64,000 bases of DNA from Kineosporia aurantiaca JCM 3230 (GTDB lineage Bacteria > Actinomycetota > Actinomycetes > Actinomycetales > Kineosporiaceae). The notes below the pieces were generated by a model, which was given only the letters and a program-made list of their open reading frames with translations, was not told where the DNA came from and ran no database searches. The stretch covers positions 62,001 to 126,000 of the forward strand of contig JODP01000018.1 of NCBI GenBank assembly GCA_000719025.1. Reading direction: 5' to 3'. The position numbers and the translations under genes were made by a program. Below, piece after piece: positions 1 through 8,524 of this stretch (its first letter is position 1; the number at the start of each line of letters is the position of its first letter).

Positions 1-2
1 TG

Positions 3-1913
3 TTTCGCCACGTGAACGCCCAGTGGCTGGACTCAGCCGAGATCCCGCCCGACAAGTCGGTGTACGGCACCTTCCACCGGTTACGGGACGAGGCCGAGGC
101 CCAGTTACGGGTGATCGTGGAGAACGCGGCCACCCAGGCCGGCCAGGCCGAACCCGGGAGCGAGGCGCAGAAGGTCGGTGATCTCTACGCCAGCTTCATG
201 GACGAGGAGGCGATCGAGCGCCTCGGCACCGCGCCGATCGCCACCGACCTGGCCCTGGTCGAGGAGATCACCGACCGGGCCGGTCTGATCCACGCGTTCG
301 GGGTGCTCGAGCGCTCCGGCAGCGGCAGCCCGTTCGGCTACTTCGTGAACAACGACGCGATGGCGTCCGACCGCTACGTCATGTACCTCACCCAGGGCGG
401 CCTCAGCCTGCCCGACGAGTCGTACTACCGCGAGGAAACCTTCGCCGAGATCCGCACCGAGTTCCTCGGTCACGTCGCCCGGATGCTGGTCATAGCCGGG
501 ATCACCGACGAGGCCGGAGCGGCCGACGCGGCCGGGCGGATCATGGCCCTGGAGAACCGGCTGGCCGGTTCGCACTGGGACCGGGTGACCAACCGGGACG
601 CCACCAAGACCTACAACAAGATGGACCGCAAGGCCCTCGAGGAGCTCGTCCCGGAGTTCGACTGGACCGCCTGGATCGACGCGCTGGACGTGCCGCAGAG
701 CGCGTTCGCCGAGGTCGTCGTGCGCCAGCCGGACTTCTTCACAGCCATGGGCAAGGCGCTCGCCGAGGTCCCGCTGGCGGACTGGAAGACCTGGCTGACC
801 TGGCGCACCCTGCACGGTTCGGCCTCGCTGCTGAACGCCGAGCTGGTGAACGAGAACTTCGCCTTCTACGGCAAGACCCTCACCGGGGCGGCTCAGCTGC
901 GCGAGCGGTGGAAGCGCGGGGTCGGGATGGTCGAGGGCTCGCTCGGCGAGGCCGTCGGCAAGCTCTACGTGGACCAGCACTTCTCCCCCGCCGCCAAGGC
1001 CCGGATGGTCGAGCTGGTGGCCAACCTGGTCGAGGCCTACCGGCAGAGCATCACCAAGCTCGACTGGATGAGCGAGGAGACCCGCGGCCGGGCCCTGGAG
1101 AAGCTGGCCGCCTTCACCCCGAAGATCGGCTACCCGGACAAGTGGCGGGACTACTCCAGCCTGGAGATCAAGGCCGGCGACCTGATCGGCAACGTGCGCC
1201 GGGCCGGTGACTACGAGATCGCCCGGGAGATCGACAAACTCGGCAAACCGGTGGACCGCGACGAGTGGTTCATGACGCCGCAGACGGTCAACGCCTACTA
1301 CAACCCGCTGATGAACGAGATCGTCTTCCCGGCCGCGATCCTGCAGCCGCCGTTCTTCGACGCGGAGGCCGACGACGCGGCCAACTACGGGGCGATCGGG
1401 GCGGTGATCGGCCACGAGATCGGCCACGGCTTCGACGACCAGGGCTCGAAGTACGACGGCACGGGCAACCTGAACGACTGGTGGACGGACGCCGACCGCA
1501 CCGAGTTCGAGAAGCGCACCAAGGCGCTGATCGCGCAGTACGACGTGCTGGAGCCCAAGCAGACTCCCGGCCACCACGTCAACGGCGCGCTCACCGTGGG
1601 CGAGAACATCGGTGACCTGGGCGGCCTTTCGATCGCCTACACGGCCTACCGGATCGCCCTGGACGGCGCCGAGCCCGCCACGCTGGACGAGCTGACCGGC
1701 CCCCAGCGCTTCTTCATCTCCTGGGCGCAGGGCTGGCGGGGCAAGGGCCGCGACACCGAGGTGATCCGCCGGCTGGCGCTGGACCCGCACTCCCCCGAGG
1801 AGTTCCGGTGCAACGCCGTGGTCAGCAACATCGACGAGTTCCACGAGGCCTTCGGCCTGAAGGACGGCGACGGCCTCTGGCTCGATCCGGCCGAACGCGT
1901 CCACATCTGGTAA
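3..1913 (+). CDS. M13 family zinc metallopeptidase, 5' end cut by window edge
   Basis: This is a neprilysin/PepO-type (M13) zinc endopeptidase that would cleave peptides. The reading frame is open to the left edge: the codons before the GTG at 12 read F-R-H and continue into V-N-A-Q-W, which looks like the conserved N-terminal part of M13 proteins. The true start therefore lies outside the window. The zinc site HEIGH is at about residue 468 counted from that GTG, inside VIGHEIGHGFDDQG, and the third-ligand motif ENIGDLGG follows about 65 residues later. The C-terminus ends in the usual ...ERVHIW. No signal peptide can be judged. About 634 residues are visible, so only a short N-terminal piece is missing. 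It ends beside a palindromic repeat array shared with the convergent neighbour. Confidence 0.93.
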   Translation, partial: FRHVNAQWLDSAEIPPDKSVYGTFHRLRDEAEAQLRVIVENAATQAGQAEPGSEAQKVGDLYASFMDEEAIERLGTAPIATDLALVEEITDRAGLIHAFGVLERSGSGSPFGYFVNNDAMASDRYVMYLTQGGLSLPDESYYREETFAEIRTEFLGHVARMLVIAGITDEAGAADAAGRIMALENRLAGSHWDRVTNRDATKTYNKMDRKALEELVPEFDWTAWIDALDVPQSAFAEVVVRQPDFFTAMGKALAEVPLADWKTWLTWRTLHGSASLLNAELVNENFAFYGKTLTGAAQLRERWKRGVGMVEGSLGEAVGKLYVDQHFSPAAKARMVELVANLVEAYRQSITKLDWMSEETRGRALEKLAAFTPKIGYPDKWRDYSSLEIKAGDLIGNVRRAGDYEIAREIDKLGKPVDRDEWFMTPQTVNAYYNPLMNEIVFPAAILQPPFFDAEADDAANYGAIGAVIGHEIGHGFDDQGSKYDGTGNLNDWWTDADRTEFEKRTKALIAQYDVLEPKQTPGHHVNGALTVGENIGDLGGLSIAYTAYRIALDGAEPATLDELTGPQRFFISWAQGWRGKGRDTEVIRRLALDPHSPEEFRCNAVVSNIDEFHEAFGLKDGDGLWLDPAERVHIW

Positions 1914-1925
1914 CCACCCCGCGCC

Positions 1926-2013
1926 GTGATCATGGACTTCTTTCCCCGTGATCATGGACTTTTTGCCAAGCGGCGAGAAGTCCATGATCACGGGGGAACT
2001 TTTCCATGATCAC
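1926..2013. repeat. Head-to-head array of 22-bp-period GTGATCATGGA repeats (locus A)
   Basis: Two forward copies of GTGATCATGGA (1926-1936 and 1948-1958) face two reverse copies TCCATGATCAC (1981-1991 and 2003-2013). Copies within each arm are 22 bp apart. The two arms form an imperfect inverted repeat of about 40 bp that could fold as a long hairpin or cruciform. It lies between the 3' ends of two convergent genes, so it may also act as a bidirectional terminator; that role is inference. Confidence 0.9.
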
Positions 2014-2031
2014 GAAAAGGGGTGGGGGGGT

Positions 2032-3231
2032 TCAGCGGCCGAGTTGGCGGGGCACCCAGGGGCGGCGGTGCGAACGGCGCCGGGCCGGGTGGTTGGCCGA
2101 CGGATCGGTGCGCACCTCGCTCCCGGTGCGCTCGGTCGGCTCGGATTCGGTTACCGGCTGCGGAGTTTCTTCAATGATGGACGCCGCGAGCGTCGCCTCC
2201 GCGGGTGGCTCGGGCGCACCAGGATCCTCGCCGGACTCGAAATCCAGCGCCGGGGGCTGCATCCCGACCTCGTAGGGATCCCCGAAATCCGGTGCGTAGT
2301 AGTGCGGCCCGCTGGCCAGCATGCTGAGCGCCTCCAGCTCGGCGCTCAGCCGCTGCTCGAAGCCGGAGTTCACCCCGACCACCGCGCTCAGCAGCGGCAT
2401 CGGCAGGCCGATCTCCTCGGCGAACCCGAGGAAGCCCTGCGTGTCGCCGGGCAGCTGGTTGCCGCCGTACGGGGCCCCGCCCCAGATGCCGTACTCCGGG
2501 TTCAGTGATCCCTCGACCGAGGTGGCCACCGTGCTGGCCACCTCGTCCGGATCCAGGCCGAGCCGGTCACAGACCCGCCAGATCTCGTTCCAGAAGCTGA
2601 TTTTCGTGGCGTTGAACAGGCTGTGCACGCACTTGACCATCTCCGCCTCGGCCGGGTCCTCGAGCAGCCGCATCTGGCCGCCCGGCGGCACCAGCGGCGA
2701 GAGCAGGTCGCGGATCGCGTTCTGCACCCGCTCGGTGTCGGCGCCGATGACGGTCAGCGGTGGGCGCACCGTCTCCAGCGCGTGCCGGCCGGACCGGTAG
2801 GAGCCGTTGCGGGAGTCGAAGTGCGGGCTGGAGGCGATGCTGAACCCGGTGCCCTCGCGGCGCCCGGAGTGCAGTTCGACCAGCGGGCGGACCAGGTCGC
2901 GGGTGGTGCCGGGCGGGGTGGTCGAGCGGACGATCACGGTGTGCGGGCAGTCGCCCCGGGCCATCGCCCGGCCGATCGCCTCCGCCCCGGCCGCGACGTC
3001 GGCCAGGTGGTGCCGGCCGGCCACCACCCGGGTCGGGGTGCAGAGGAAGATGAACGACTCCGGCTCACCGGCCAGGTCCAGGTCGGGGCGGGCGTCCAGG
3101 CCCTCGTTGACCAGCCCGGTGACCCGCCGGGGGTCGCTGTCGACGAAGGTCACCCGGTGGCCGGCGTGCCCGAGAGCCCGGCCCGTGGCGGCCCCCACCG
3201 TCCCGGATCCCACGATGAAGATGCGCGACAT
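2032..3231 (-). CDS. UDP-glucose/GDP-mannose dehydrogenase-like protein lacking the catalytic Cys
   Basis: The 399-residue product begins with an NAD-binding Rossmann motif (residues 6-13, IVGSGTVG) and carries the STTPPGTT segment near 103-110. It also has the central-domain signature with Lys200, Asn207 and Lys210, as in nucleotide-sugar 6-dehydrogenases. Where active enzymes have GGxCxPKD it reads GGNQLPGD (residues 256-263), so Gln259 stands at the position of the nucleophilic Cys. The C-terminal UDP-binding domain appears shortened and is replaced by an acidic, proline-rich tail. I chose the ATG at 3231 because AGGGGAGGGG lies just upstream. It may bind a nucleotide sugar without completing the two-step oxidation, or oxidise another substrate. 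The family is clear; the exact reaction is not. Confidence 0.75.
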   Translation of the reverse strand: MSRIFIVGSGTVGAATGRALGHAGHRVTFVDSDPRRVTGLVNEGLDARPDLDLAGEPESFIFLCTPTRVVAGRHHLADVAAGAEAIGRAMARGDCPHTVIVRSTTPPGTTRDLVRPLVELHSGRREGTGFSIASSPHFDSRNGSYRSGRHALETVRPPLTVIGADTERVQNAIRDLLSPLVPPGGQMRLLEDPAEAEMVKCVHSLFNATKISFWNEIWRVCDRLGLDPDEVASTVATSVEGSLNPEYGIWGGAPYGGNQLPGDTQGFLGFAEEIGLPMPLLSAVVGVNSGFEQRLSAELEALSMLASGPHYYAPDFGDPYEVGMQPPALDFESGEDPGAPEPPAEATLAASIIEETPQPVTESEPTERTGSEVRTDPSANHPARRRSHRRPWVPRQLGR

Positions 3232-3399
3232 AGGTCCCCTCCCCTGACAACGATAACCACCAAGGGTTATCGGCCGATGACAAGGAGTCACGGCATGCCG
3301 TCATTCAACCCCGGCTCATAGCCCGGGCCCGCGCATCGCGGCCCGACAGGCGTCAGAATCCGGCAAACGGAGGGTCGCTCGGTCGCCCACAAAGCGAAG

Positions 3400-3428
3400 G
3401 TGCGGTCCGGGCCGGGCCCGGACCGCAC
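3400..3428 (-). terminator. Rho-independent-like hairpin after the thioredoxin-TPR gene
   Basis: Perfect 13-bp stem, GTGCGGTCCGGGC (3400-3412) paired with 3416-3428, with a 3-nt loop. It begins 8 nt past the stop codon of the minus-strand gene at 3436. There is no long T tract, as is common in GC-rich actinobacteria. Confidence 0.7.
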
Positions 3429-3435
3429 CACCGGC

Positions 3436-4407
3436 TCAGAACAGCGCGTTCGCCAGCGCGATCCGCGCCTTCGGGACCCGCGGGTCCTCCCGGCCGACCA
3501 CCTCGAACAGCTCGACCAGGTGAGCCCGGACCTTCTCCCGGTCCTCCCCCGTGGTGACCCGCACCGTGTCGATCAGCCGGGCGAACGCGTCCTCGATATG
3601 GCCACCCAGCACGTCCAGGTCGGCCACCACGATCTGCGCCTCCGGATCGGCCGGGTTGGCTGCCGCCGTGGCCCGCGCCTCGGTCAGGTCCACACCGTTG
3701 GTCCGCTTCATCAGCTGCACCTGGGCCAGGCCGACCCGGGCCAGGTCGTCCGCCGGGCTCTCGCGCAGCGCCTGCTGGTAGGCCGCGATCGCGCCGTCCA
3801 GGTCGTCCTGCTCGATCGCGTCGTAGGCGGCCTGGTGCAGCGGGGGCAGCGGCTCCTCCTCCGGCTCCGCGTCCTCCTCGCCCTCGCCCTCCGGCGCGGC
3901 CAGCCGGCCGGTGACCCCGTTCGCCTCGGCCACCCGCATCAGCTCGTCGAACACCGCGCGCACCTGCTGCTCGGGCTGGGCACCCTGGAACAGCGGGATC
4001 GGCTGACCCTTGACCACCGCGAACACGCTCGGGATGGACTGCACCTGGAAGGCCTGCGCCAGCTGCGGATTCGCGTCCACGTCGATCTTCGCCAGCAGCA
4101 CCCGGCCGCCGTACTCGGCGACCAGCGACTCCAGCAACGGCGAGAGCTGCTTGCACGGCTCGCACCAGGTGGCCCAGAAGTCCAGCACCACCGGAACGGT
4201 CTGGGAGGCGTTGATCACCTCGTTCGAGAACGTTCCGTCCGTCGTGTCGATGACGAAGGCGCCCGGCTTACCCGCCGGGGCGCCCGGAGCACCACCACCT
4301 CGGCCGCCGGCGGCGGCCGGCCGGGCCAGTGCTCCAAGATCCACCGCACCGCGCAGGTTGAGCGAGGGCCTGCCTGCGCCTGCTCGCATCCCCGGCTGGT
4401 TCGTCAT
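3436..4407 (-). CDS. Thioredoxin-fold TPR co-chaperone (YbbN/CnoX-like)
   Basis: The 323-residue cytosolic protein has a Gly/Ala/Pro-rich N-terminus (1-50), then a thioredoxin domain with the redox motif WCEPC (Trp81-Cys85). An acidic linker follows, then a C-terminal helical TPR-like region (LAxVxLAQVQLM and later repeats). This is the architecture of YbbN/CnoX proteins that couple thioredoxin folding to chaperones. The start ATG at 4407 has GAGAAAGGAAA about 8 nt upstream and removes ten unsupported residues from a longer possible start. The lipoprotein gene upstream on the same strand ends 37 nt before it. A thioredoxin gene also lies near the thiolase and epimerase genes in M. tuberculosis (Rv1322A-Rv1324), which supports shared ancestry of this stretch. 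Confidence 0.85.
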   Translation of the reverse strand: MTNQPGMRAGAGRPSLNLRGAVDLGALARPAAAGGRGGGAPGAPAGKPGAFVIDTTDGTFSNEVINASQTVPVVLDFWATWCEPCKQLSPLLESLVAEYGGRVLLAKIDVDANPQLAQAFQVQSIPSVFAVVKGQPIPLFQGAQPEQQVRAVFDELMRVAEANGVTGRLAAPEGEGEEDAEPEEEPLPPLHQAAYDAIEQDDLDGAIAAYQQALRESPADDLARVGLAQVQLMKRTNGVDLTEARATAAANPADPEAQIVVADLDVLGGHIEDAFARLIDTVRVTTGEDREKVRAHLVELFEVVGREDPRVPKARIALANALF

Positions 4408-4444
4408 CGAGGGTTTCCTTTCTCCGTGCCCCGACATTGCGTCA

Positions 4445-5434
4445 CTACTTCACCTCGGCCCTGACGTCGCCCTTCTCAGCGGCGACGACCCGGATCCGCT
4501 CCTTGGAATCCTGAGCCGGTACGTGCAGCACCACAACCTCCACCGCGTTGCGGGTGAAGGACTTGCTGAACTGCAGCTCGTCCTTACCCCCGGCCAGCGC
4601 GGCCAGGTCCGCGTCCTTCACCTTCACCTTGCCCGAGTTCGGCTTCACCGTGACCGTGTAGGTCTGCTGAAGCCGGCCGATCACCAGCGCACCACCATCA
4701 TCGGTGCGCATCGCCATCGGCGCCTCATCGACGGCGACGTGCTTGCTCGTCACCGTCGCCACCTCCTTCAGCGCCTTCTGGTCCGCCACCAGCCGTTGCA
4801 GCAACTGATCGCTGTACTCGCTGCGACGGAAGTCCTCGGCGCCCTTGCCCTTGCCTTCGTCGTTCAGGTAACCCGCGAAACCGGTGATCGCTTCCTTCGG
4901 GGCCAGCAACAGACCGGACGCATCTCCCGACAGCACCGACGCGTCCTGCGCGGTCTGCGGGAGACTCGCCCCCGGCAGCATCATGGTCTCAGCCCAGAGG
5001 CCGTACGGATCCCGCGCCGTGTCCGACCGCAGCACCCGCACCAGGAAGGTGGACGCGCTCGGGCTGAGCCCGACGGAGATGAAGAACCGCGGCCAGCCGG
5101 TACCCCGCGGCACGATCAACGCCTGCCGGGTCACCGTGGCCGGAACCGCCACCTTCTTCTTCCGCTCCGCCGCGACCTTCGCCTCGGCCAGCCGGATGTC
5201 CAGGTAGGCGCCGGAAAGCCGGGGGTCTGCGGTATCAACCGTGTCTTTCGAGCTGACTCCCGCAGCGACCGCCCGATCCACCGCATCCAGAATCGCGCGC
5301 GCTTGACCAGCTTCCACTACGGGATAAGCCTGGGTATCGGCCGGCGGCGCCGCCACCAAGACCTCGCTCTCCCCACACGCGGCCAAGGCGAGCGGGGTAA
5401 GGAGAAACCCGAGGGCCGCCCTCCGCCCGATCAC
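4445..5434 (-). CDS. Putative lipoprotein of unknown function
   Basis: The 329-residue product starts V-I-G-R-R and has a short hydrophobic stretch ending in the lipobox LALAAC, with Cys20 as the predicted lipidated residue. The twin arginine makes Tat export possible. The mature part is rich in Ala, Lys and Asp, and I recognise no catalytic motif. The GTG at 5434 is chosen because it overlaps the TGA of the upstream gene by 4 nt (GTGA) and places the lipobox at a normal distance; the longer frame upstream merely shadows that gene. It is translationally coupled to the large membrane protein before it, so both probably act at the outer face of the membrane. Confidence 0.75.
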   Translation of the reverse strand: MIGRRAALGFLLTPLALAACGESEVLVAAPPADTQAYPVVEAGQARAILDAVDRAVAAGVSSKDTVDTADPRLSGAYLDIRLAEAKVAAERKKKVAVPATVTRQALIVPRGTGWPRFFISVGLSPSASTFLVRVLRSDTARDPYGLWAETMMLPGASLPQTAQDASVLSGDASGLLLAPKEAITGFAGYLNDEGKGKGAEDFRRSEYSDQLLQRLVADQKALKEVATVTSKHVAVDEAPMAMRTDDGGALVIGRLQQTYTVTVKPNSGKVKVKDADLAALAGGKDELQFSKSFTRNAVEVVVLHVPAQDSKERIRVVAAEKGDVRAEVK

Positions 5435-7233
5435 GCCCGCCGCCGATCCCGGGACCGGGCCCGCAGCATCATCGAGACGATCACCCCGGCCACGAGCAGC
5501 ACCACCCCGACCGCTATCCAGGCCGGCGCCGGATTCGACGGCTGGGTACCGGACCAGGTCAGCGTCACGTTCTGCGGCGCCGCCCGGGCGCCGTCGGTGG
5601 AAATCACCAGACGCCACTGCCCGGACGCGGGCTCGGGCCAGGTCAACGTGGCCGACCCCTGCCCGAGCGCACTCACCGACCAGACATCTGCGCTCGCCGG
5701 ATCCAGGACCGCGGCCGAGTCCGACCCCTGGCTGCGGGTGATCAACGCTCCCGTGTCCTTGTTCAGCCCCACGATCCGGTCGGCCGCCGCGTCCCCGAGA
5801 TAGGCATCCACATCCGAGGCCCGCCCGATCCCCACGAACACCGGATCGCTGCCCGTGCCGGAAACCCGGACCTGCAGCCGGGGCCCGGACAGGGAAAGAA
5901 CGCCGACCTCAGCGGTGACGAAGTTCGCGGAGTGCGCCCCCAGCTTGCCGACCACCACGTCGGAAGGCGCCCAGACGGTTGCCTTCAGCCCGCCTACAGC
6001 CAGAAGAACGATGCCCGCCACGGCGATCAGGGCAGCGAGAACGCGTGGGAGAACTTGGGTAAGTACTGCGAAGAATGATGGACGTTTGGACGCCGGCTTC
6101 GGCGCGTCCGTCTCGTCCGACTCCCGAAGGCCCAGCCGCTTGCGCCGGGCAGGCGTCTCGAGGACGTCGGATGCGGGGGCGGGCTCGAGCGGCGAGGTGG
6201 TCGCTGCGAGCCCATTCGGTGCCGCAGTTGGAGCTGTGGAAACCTCGAGGAGATCTTTTGCGGCCGGCGCGCCGGACCCGGCGGGGTTGTCGACCGGGGT
6301 GGTGGCCGCGCCGACCTCCGCTTCGGACCGGCGGAAACCACGCCGCTTGACCTGAGTCGCAGCAAGCGCACCGGTGGCCGGGGTGTTCTCGGACCTTGGC
6401 CGGGCGGCCGGCACTCCCGCCGGGGCGGTGTCGGAGGCGGCCTTCCGAAAGCCGAGCCGCCGTCGGGTGGCGGTTTCGGAGCTGTCCGGTGAAGGACCGG
6501 CGGTCTGAACAGGGATGCCGGCCGTAGCCGCGGAATCCGTTTTCGACGCTGCGGTCTTGGGGTCGGCCACGGGAAATCCGATGGCGCCGGTCTCGTAGAG
6601 CTTCCGCTCGCGGCGCGAGGCGAAGACCGGCGTCCCGCCTGTAGCAGGCGAAGCGGCCGCCTGGCGGGCTGCTTCCGTATCCGGGAGGGCGATCGCCGCC
6701 GTCGCTGGGGCGCCTTCGCCACCTACGCCCGGTTGGCTGGGCGAGTCCGCGGGTCCTTCACCGAGCGGGTCACTGTCCAAACCCCGCGTCCCGCCATCGG
6801 AGACCCCGGACGTCCTCAAATCCACGTTGCCGGACGCGCCCGCCCCCGGAGCATCGAACGTCCCTACCCCCGCGTCGCCGAGCGCATCCCGATCGGTGCC
6901 CCCCAGCGTCCTCATATCGACTTCGCCAGACTGACCCACTTCACCCGACGGAGGACCGCCGGCGTTGCGCCGAGCCGCCTCGGTGTCTGGCAGCGTGATC
7001 TGCTGCTCGCCCGAGTCGTCTGCCCCGGAAGACGCTGGGCGCCGGGACATGATCGGCCCGGTGTCGCGGGGCTTGGAGCGGAAGGCGCCGGAAGGAGCTG
7101 GGCGTTGCGGGCCGGGGCCGGTGGGGCGGGGTTCCTGGTCTTCGTCGGGCGATTCCGGCGGGGTCGAGATCTCGAGGTCGTCGGTGCGGACGCTCGGGCG
7201 CAGGCCGGAAGGGTTGGTGTGACGGTCGGACAT
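5431..7233 (-). CDS. Large disordered-N-terminus membrane protein, unknown function
   Basis: This 600-residue protein has about 390 residues of low-complexity Pro/Ala/Gly/Thr/Glu-rich sequence. Recurring short motifs include LPDTEAAR (twice) and Arg-rich RRRLGFRK-type patches (three or more). A transmembrane helix lies near residues 398-416, followed by an extracytoplasmic beta-type domain of about 150 residues and a second helix at about 570-590 ending in RARSRDRRRA. The topology suggests a long cytoplasmic tail and one exported domain. GGAG lies 6-7 nt before the ATG. It overlaps the downstream lipoprotein gene by 4 nt, and the next gene upstream (7246-7632) runs the same way, so these are one operon. 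I do not recognise a family. Confidence 0.7.
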   Translation of the reverse strand: MSDRHTNPSGLRPSVRTDDLEISTPPESPDEDQEPRPTGPGPQRPAPSGAFRSKPRDTGPIMSRRPASSGADDSGEQQITLPDTEAARRNAGGPPSGEVGQSGEVDMRTLGGTDRDALGDAGVGTFDAPGAGASGNVDLRTSGVSDGGTRGLDSDPLGEGPADSPSQPGVGGEGAPATAAIALPDTEAARQAAASPATGGTPVFASRRERKLYETGAIGFPVADPKTAASKTDSAATAGIPVQTAGPSPDSSETATRRRLGFRKAASDTAPAGVPAARPRSENTPATGALAATQVKRRGFRRSEAEVGAATTPVDNPAGSGAPAAKDLLEVSTAPTAAPNGLAATTSPLEPAPASDVLETPARRKRLGLRESDETDAPKPASKRPSFFAVLTQVLPRVLAALIAVAGIVLLAVGGLKATVWAPSDVVVGKLGAHSANFVTAEVGVLSLSGPRLQVRVSGTGSDPVFVGIGRASDVDAYLGDAAADRIVGLNKDTGALITRSQGSDSAAVLDPASADVWSVSALGQGSATLTWPEPASGQWRLVISTDGARAAPQNVTLTWSGTQPSNPAPAWIAVGVVLLVAGVIVSMMLRARSRDRRRA

Positions 7234-7245
7234 GGACGCTCCGGG

Positions 7246-7632
7246 TCAGTCGGTGGCCACCGGCGCCTCGCCGGTGACCGGGCCGTCCTGGCCTTGGAAG
7301 GTGCCTTGGGTGGTACCCCGGGAAGCCTCCCGGTCGTGCAGGTCGGTCAGGGCCGCCTCGAGGCGGTCGACCTTGGCGGTCAGCTCGCCGGTGTGGCCCG
7401 GGCGGATGTCCGCCTTGAGCACCAGGGAGACCCGGTTGCCGTGTTTCCCGACCGCCTCGCAGGCCCGCTTGATCACGTCCAGGCACTCGTCCCACTCACC
7501 CTCGATGGTGGTGAACATGGAATCGGTGCGGTTGGGCAGGCCGGAGTCACGGACGATGGCGACCGCGTCGGCCACCGCCGCAGCGACGGATTCACCGGAA
7601 CCACTGGGCGCGACTGAGAAGGCGAACAACAC
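7246..7632 (-). CDS. Thiamine-binding / MTH1187 (YqgV, UPF0045) family protein
   Basis: This 128-residue protein matches the MTH1187/YkoF-like fold family, seen in MLFAFSVAPSG, SGLPNRTDSMFTTIEGEWDE and VSLVLKADIRPGHTGEL. Members are small ferredoxin-like cytosolic proteins thought to bind thiamine or related ligands. The GTG at 7632 gives the canonical MLxAFSV N-terminus. A TAGGCT box ends 7 nt before it, so the mRNA may be leaderless, although GGAGG also lies very close to the start. The last ~25 residues (Gly/Gln/Thr-rich) are an extension beyond the fold. Confidence 0.85.
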   Translation of the reverse strand: MLFAFSVAPSGSGESVAAAVADAVAIVRDSGLPNRTDSMFTTIEGEWDECLDVIKRACEAVGKHGNRVSLVLKADIRPGHTGELTAKVDRLEAALTDLHDREASRGTTQGTFQGQDGPVTGEAPVATD

Positions 7633-7639
7633 GTCCTCC

Positions 7640-7645
7640 AGCCTA
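7640..7645 (-). promoter_or_regulatory. TAGGCT -10-like box, likely leaderless promoter
   Basis: TAGGCT on the minus strand ends 7 nt before the GTG at 7632. The same hexamer sits at the same distance from other starts in this window. No convincing -35 was seen. Confidence 0.45.
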
Positions 7646-7765
7646 GCCGCAGTTGCCGGGAAAGATTTCACATCCATAACAAGGGCGCGTTGAGCTGGGA
7701 CGATGCGAAGTACGCCGAGGTCCGGGCGGCCCTTGGCCAGGGACCTGGGCAGCGCCCCCCGCCAG

Positions 7766-7771
7766 TAGGCT
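7766..7771 (+). promoter_or_regulatory. TAGGCT -10-like box upstream of membrane protein gene
   Basis: TAGGCT at this position would start transcription near 7778, giving a leader of about 48 nt before the ATG at 7826. The leader contains an 8-codon ATG-started frame (7782-7808, M-S-G-P-T-D-R-P-stop) that might be a leader peptide. Confidence 0.35.
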
Positions 7772-7825
7772 GGCGTTGTTCATGAGTGGGCCGACGGATC
7801 GGCCGTAAGGGGCAGACACTTCACG

Positions 7826-8524
7826 ATGGCACTTCGCTTCGATCCGCCCCCGGGCTGGCCCGCGCCGCCGCCCGACTGGGAGCCGCCGGAGGGCTGGCAG
7901 CCGGACCCGAGCTGGCCGCCGGCGCCGGAAGGATGGACGTTCTGGGTCGAGGACGGCGCTTCGGTGCCCGCACCGGCGGAGGTCGAACCCGACCCGGCCA
8001 TCTACTGGGCCCCGCAGGCACCGCCGGCCGCTCAGCCCCCGCCGCAGCAGACGCCCCAGTTCCAGCCGCCGGAACCACCCGCGGCCCGTGCGGGCGCGGG
8101 TCTCGGGTTCCAGCAGCGGATCCAGTGGTTCGGTCTGGCCGCCGCCCTCACCGTCGTCCTCGGCTCGATCCTCCCGTTCGTCAGCTACGACGACCCGGGC
8201 CCGCGGACCTGGCAGGTGCGGCCCGGGGCGCTGGTCGCGTCGTTCTTCTTCGGCCTGTTGCTGAGCGTCCTGGTGGTGCTCACCCAGCAGGCCCGGCTGC
8301 GGGTCGCGGCCTGCCTGAGCCTGCTGGTGCTGGGCCTGCTCGGGTTCTGCGGCTACATGGTCTTCAGCGTGGTCGGCCTGACCAGCGGCACCGAGGAGCA
8401 GTTCAGCGGCCGGACCGTGCACTGGTCGCCCGGCCCCGGCCTGGTGCTGTGCATCCTCGGCACCGGGGCCGTCGCCCTGCTGTCCGTCCTGATCCTCCGG
8501 ATCTCGAAGGTCAGTCCTTCCTGA
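7826..8524 (+). CDS. Four-helix membrane protein with Pro/Trp-rich N-terminus
   Basis: The 232-residue product opens with a proline- and tryptophan-rich region (about 1-90) containing repeated PPxGW/PPPxW-type motifs. Four hydrophobic segments follow (roughly 96-120, 134-157, 162-190 and 200-230). Pro/Trp-rich repeats of this kind occur in actinobacterial membrane proteins of unknown role. No enzymatic motif is visible. No good Shine-Dalgarno sequence precedes the ATG. The 3' end overlaps the convergent thiolase gene by 14 bp. Confidence 0.7.
   Translation: MALRFDPPPGWPAPPPDWEPPEGWQPDPSWPPAPEGWTFWVEDGASVPAPAEVEPDPAIYWAPQAPPAAQPPPQQTPQFQPPEPPAARAGAGLGFQQRIQWFGLAAALTVVLGSILPFVSYDDPGPRTWQVRPGALVASFFFGLLLSVLVVLTQQARLRVAACLSLLVLGLLGFCGYMVFSVVGLTSGTEEQFSGRTVHWSPGPGLVLCILGTGAVALLSVLILRISKVSPS

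Noticed and set aside
105..1991. Long open frame antisense to the M13 peptidase (628 codons)
   Set aside because: High GC makes long antisense frames common; its residues are Val/Leu/Gly/Arg-rich without domain motifs, while the opposite strand encodes a clear M13 enzyme.
1948..2508. Small ATG-started frames beginning M-I-M-D-F at the repeat units
   Set aside because: The start comes from the repeat sequence itself (TGATCATGGA contains ATG), and the frames then run as shadows of neighbouring genes.
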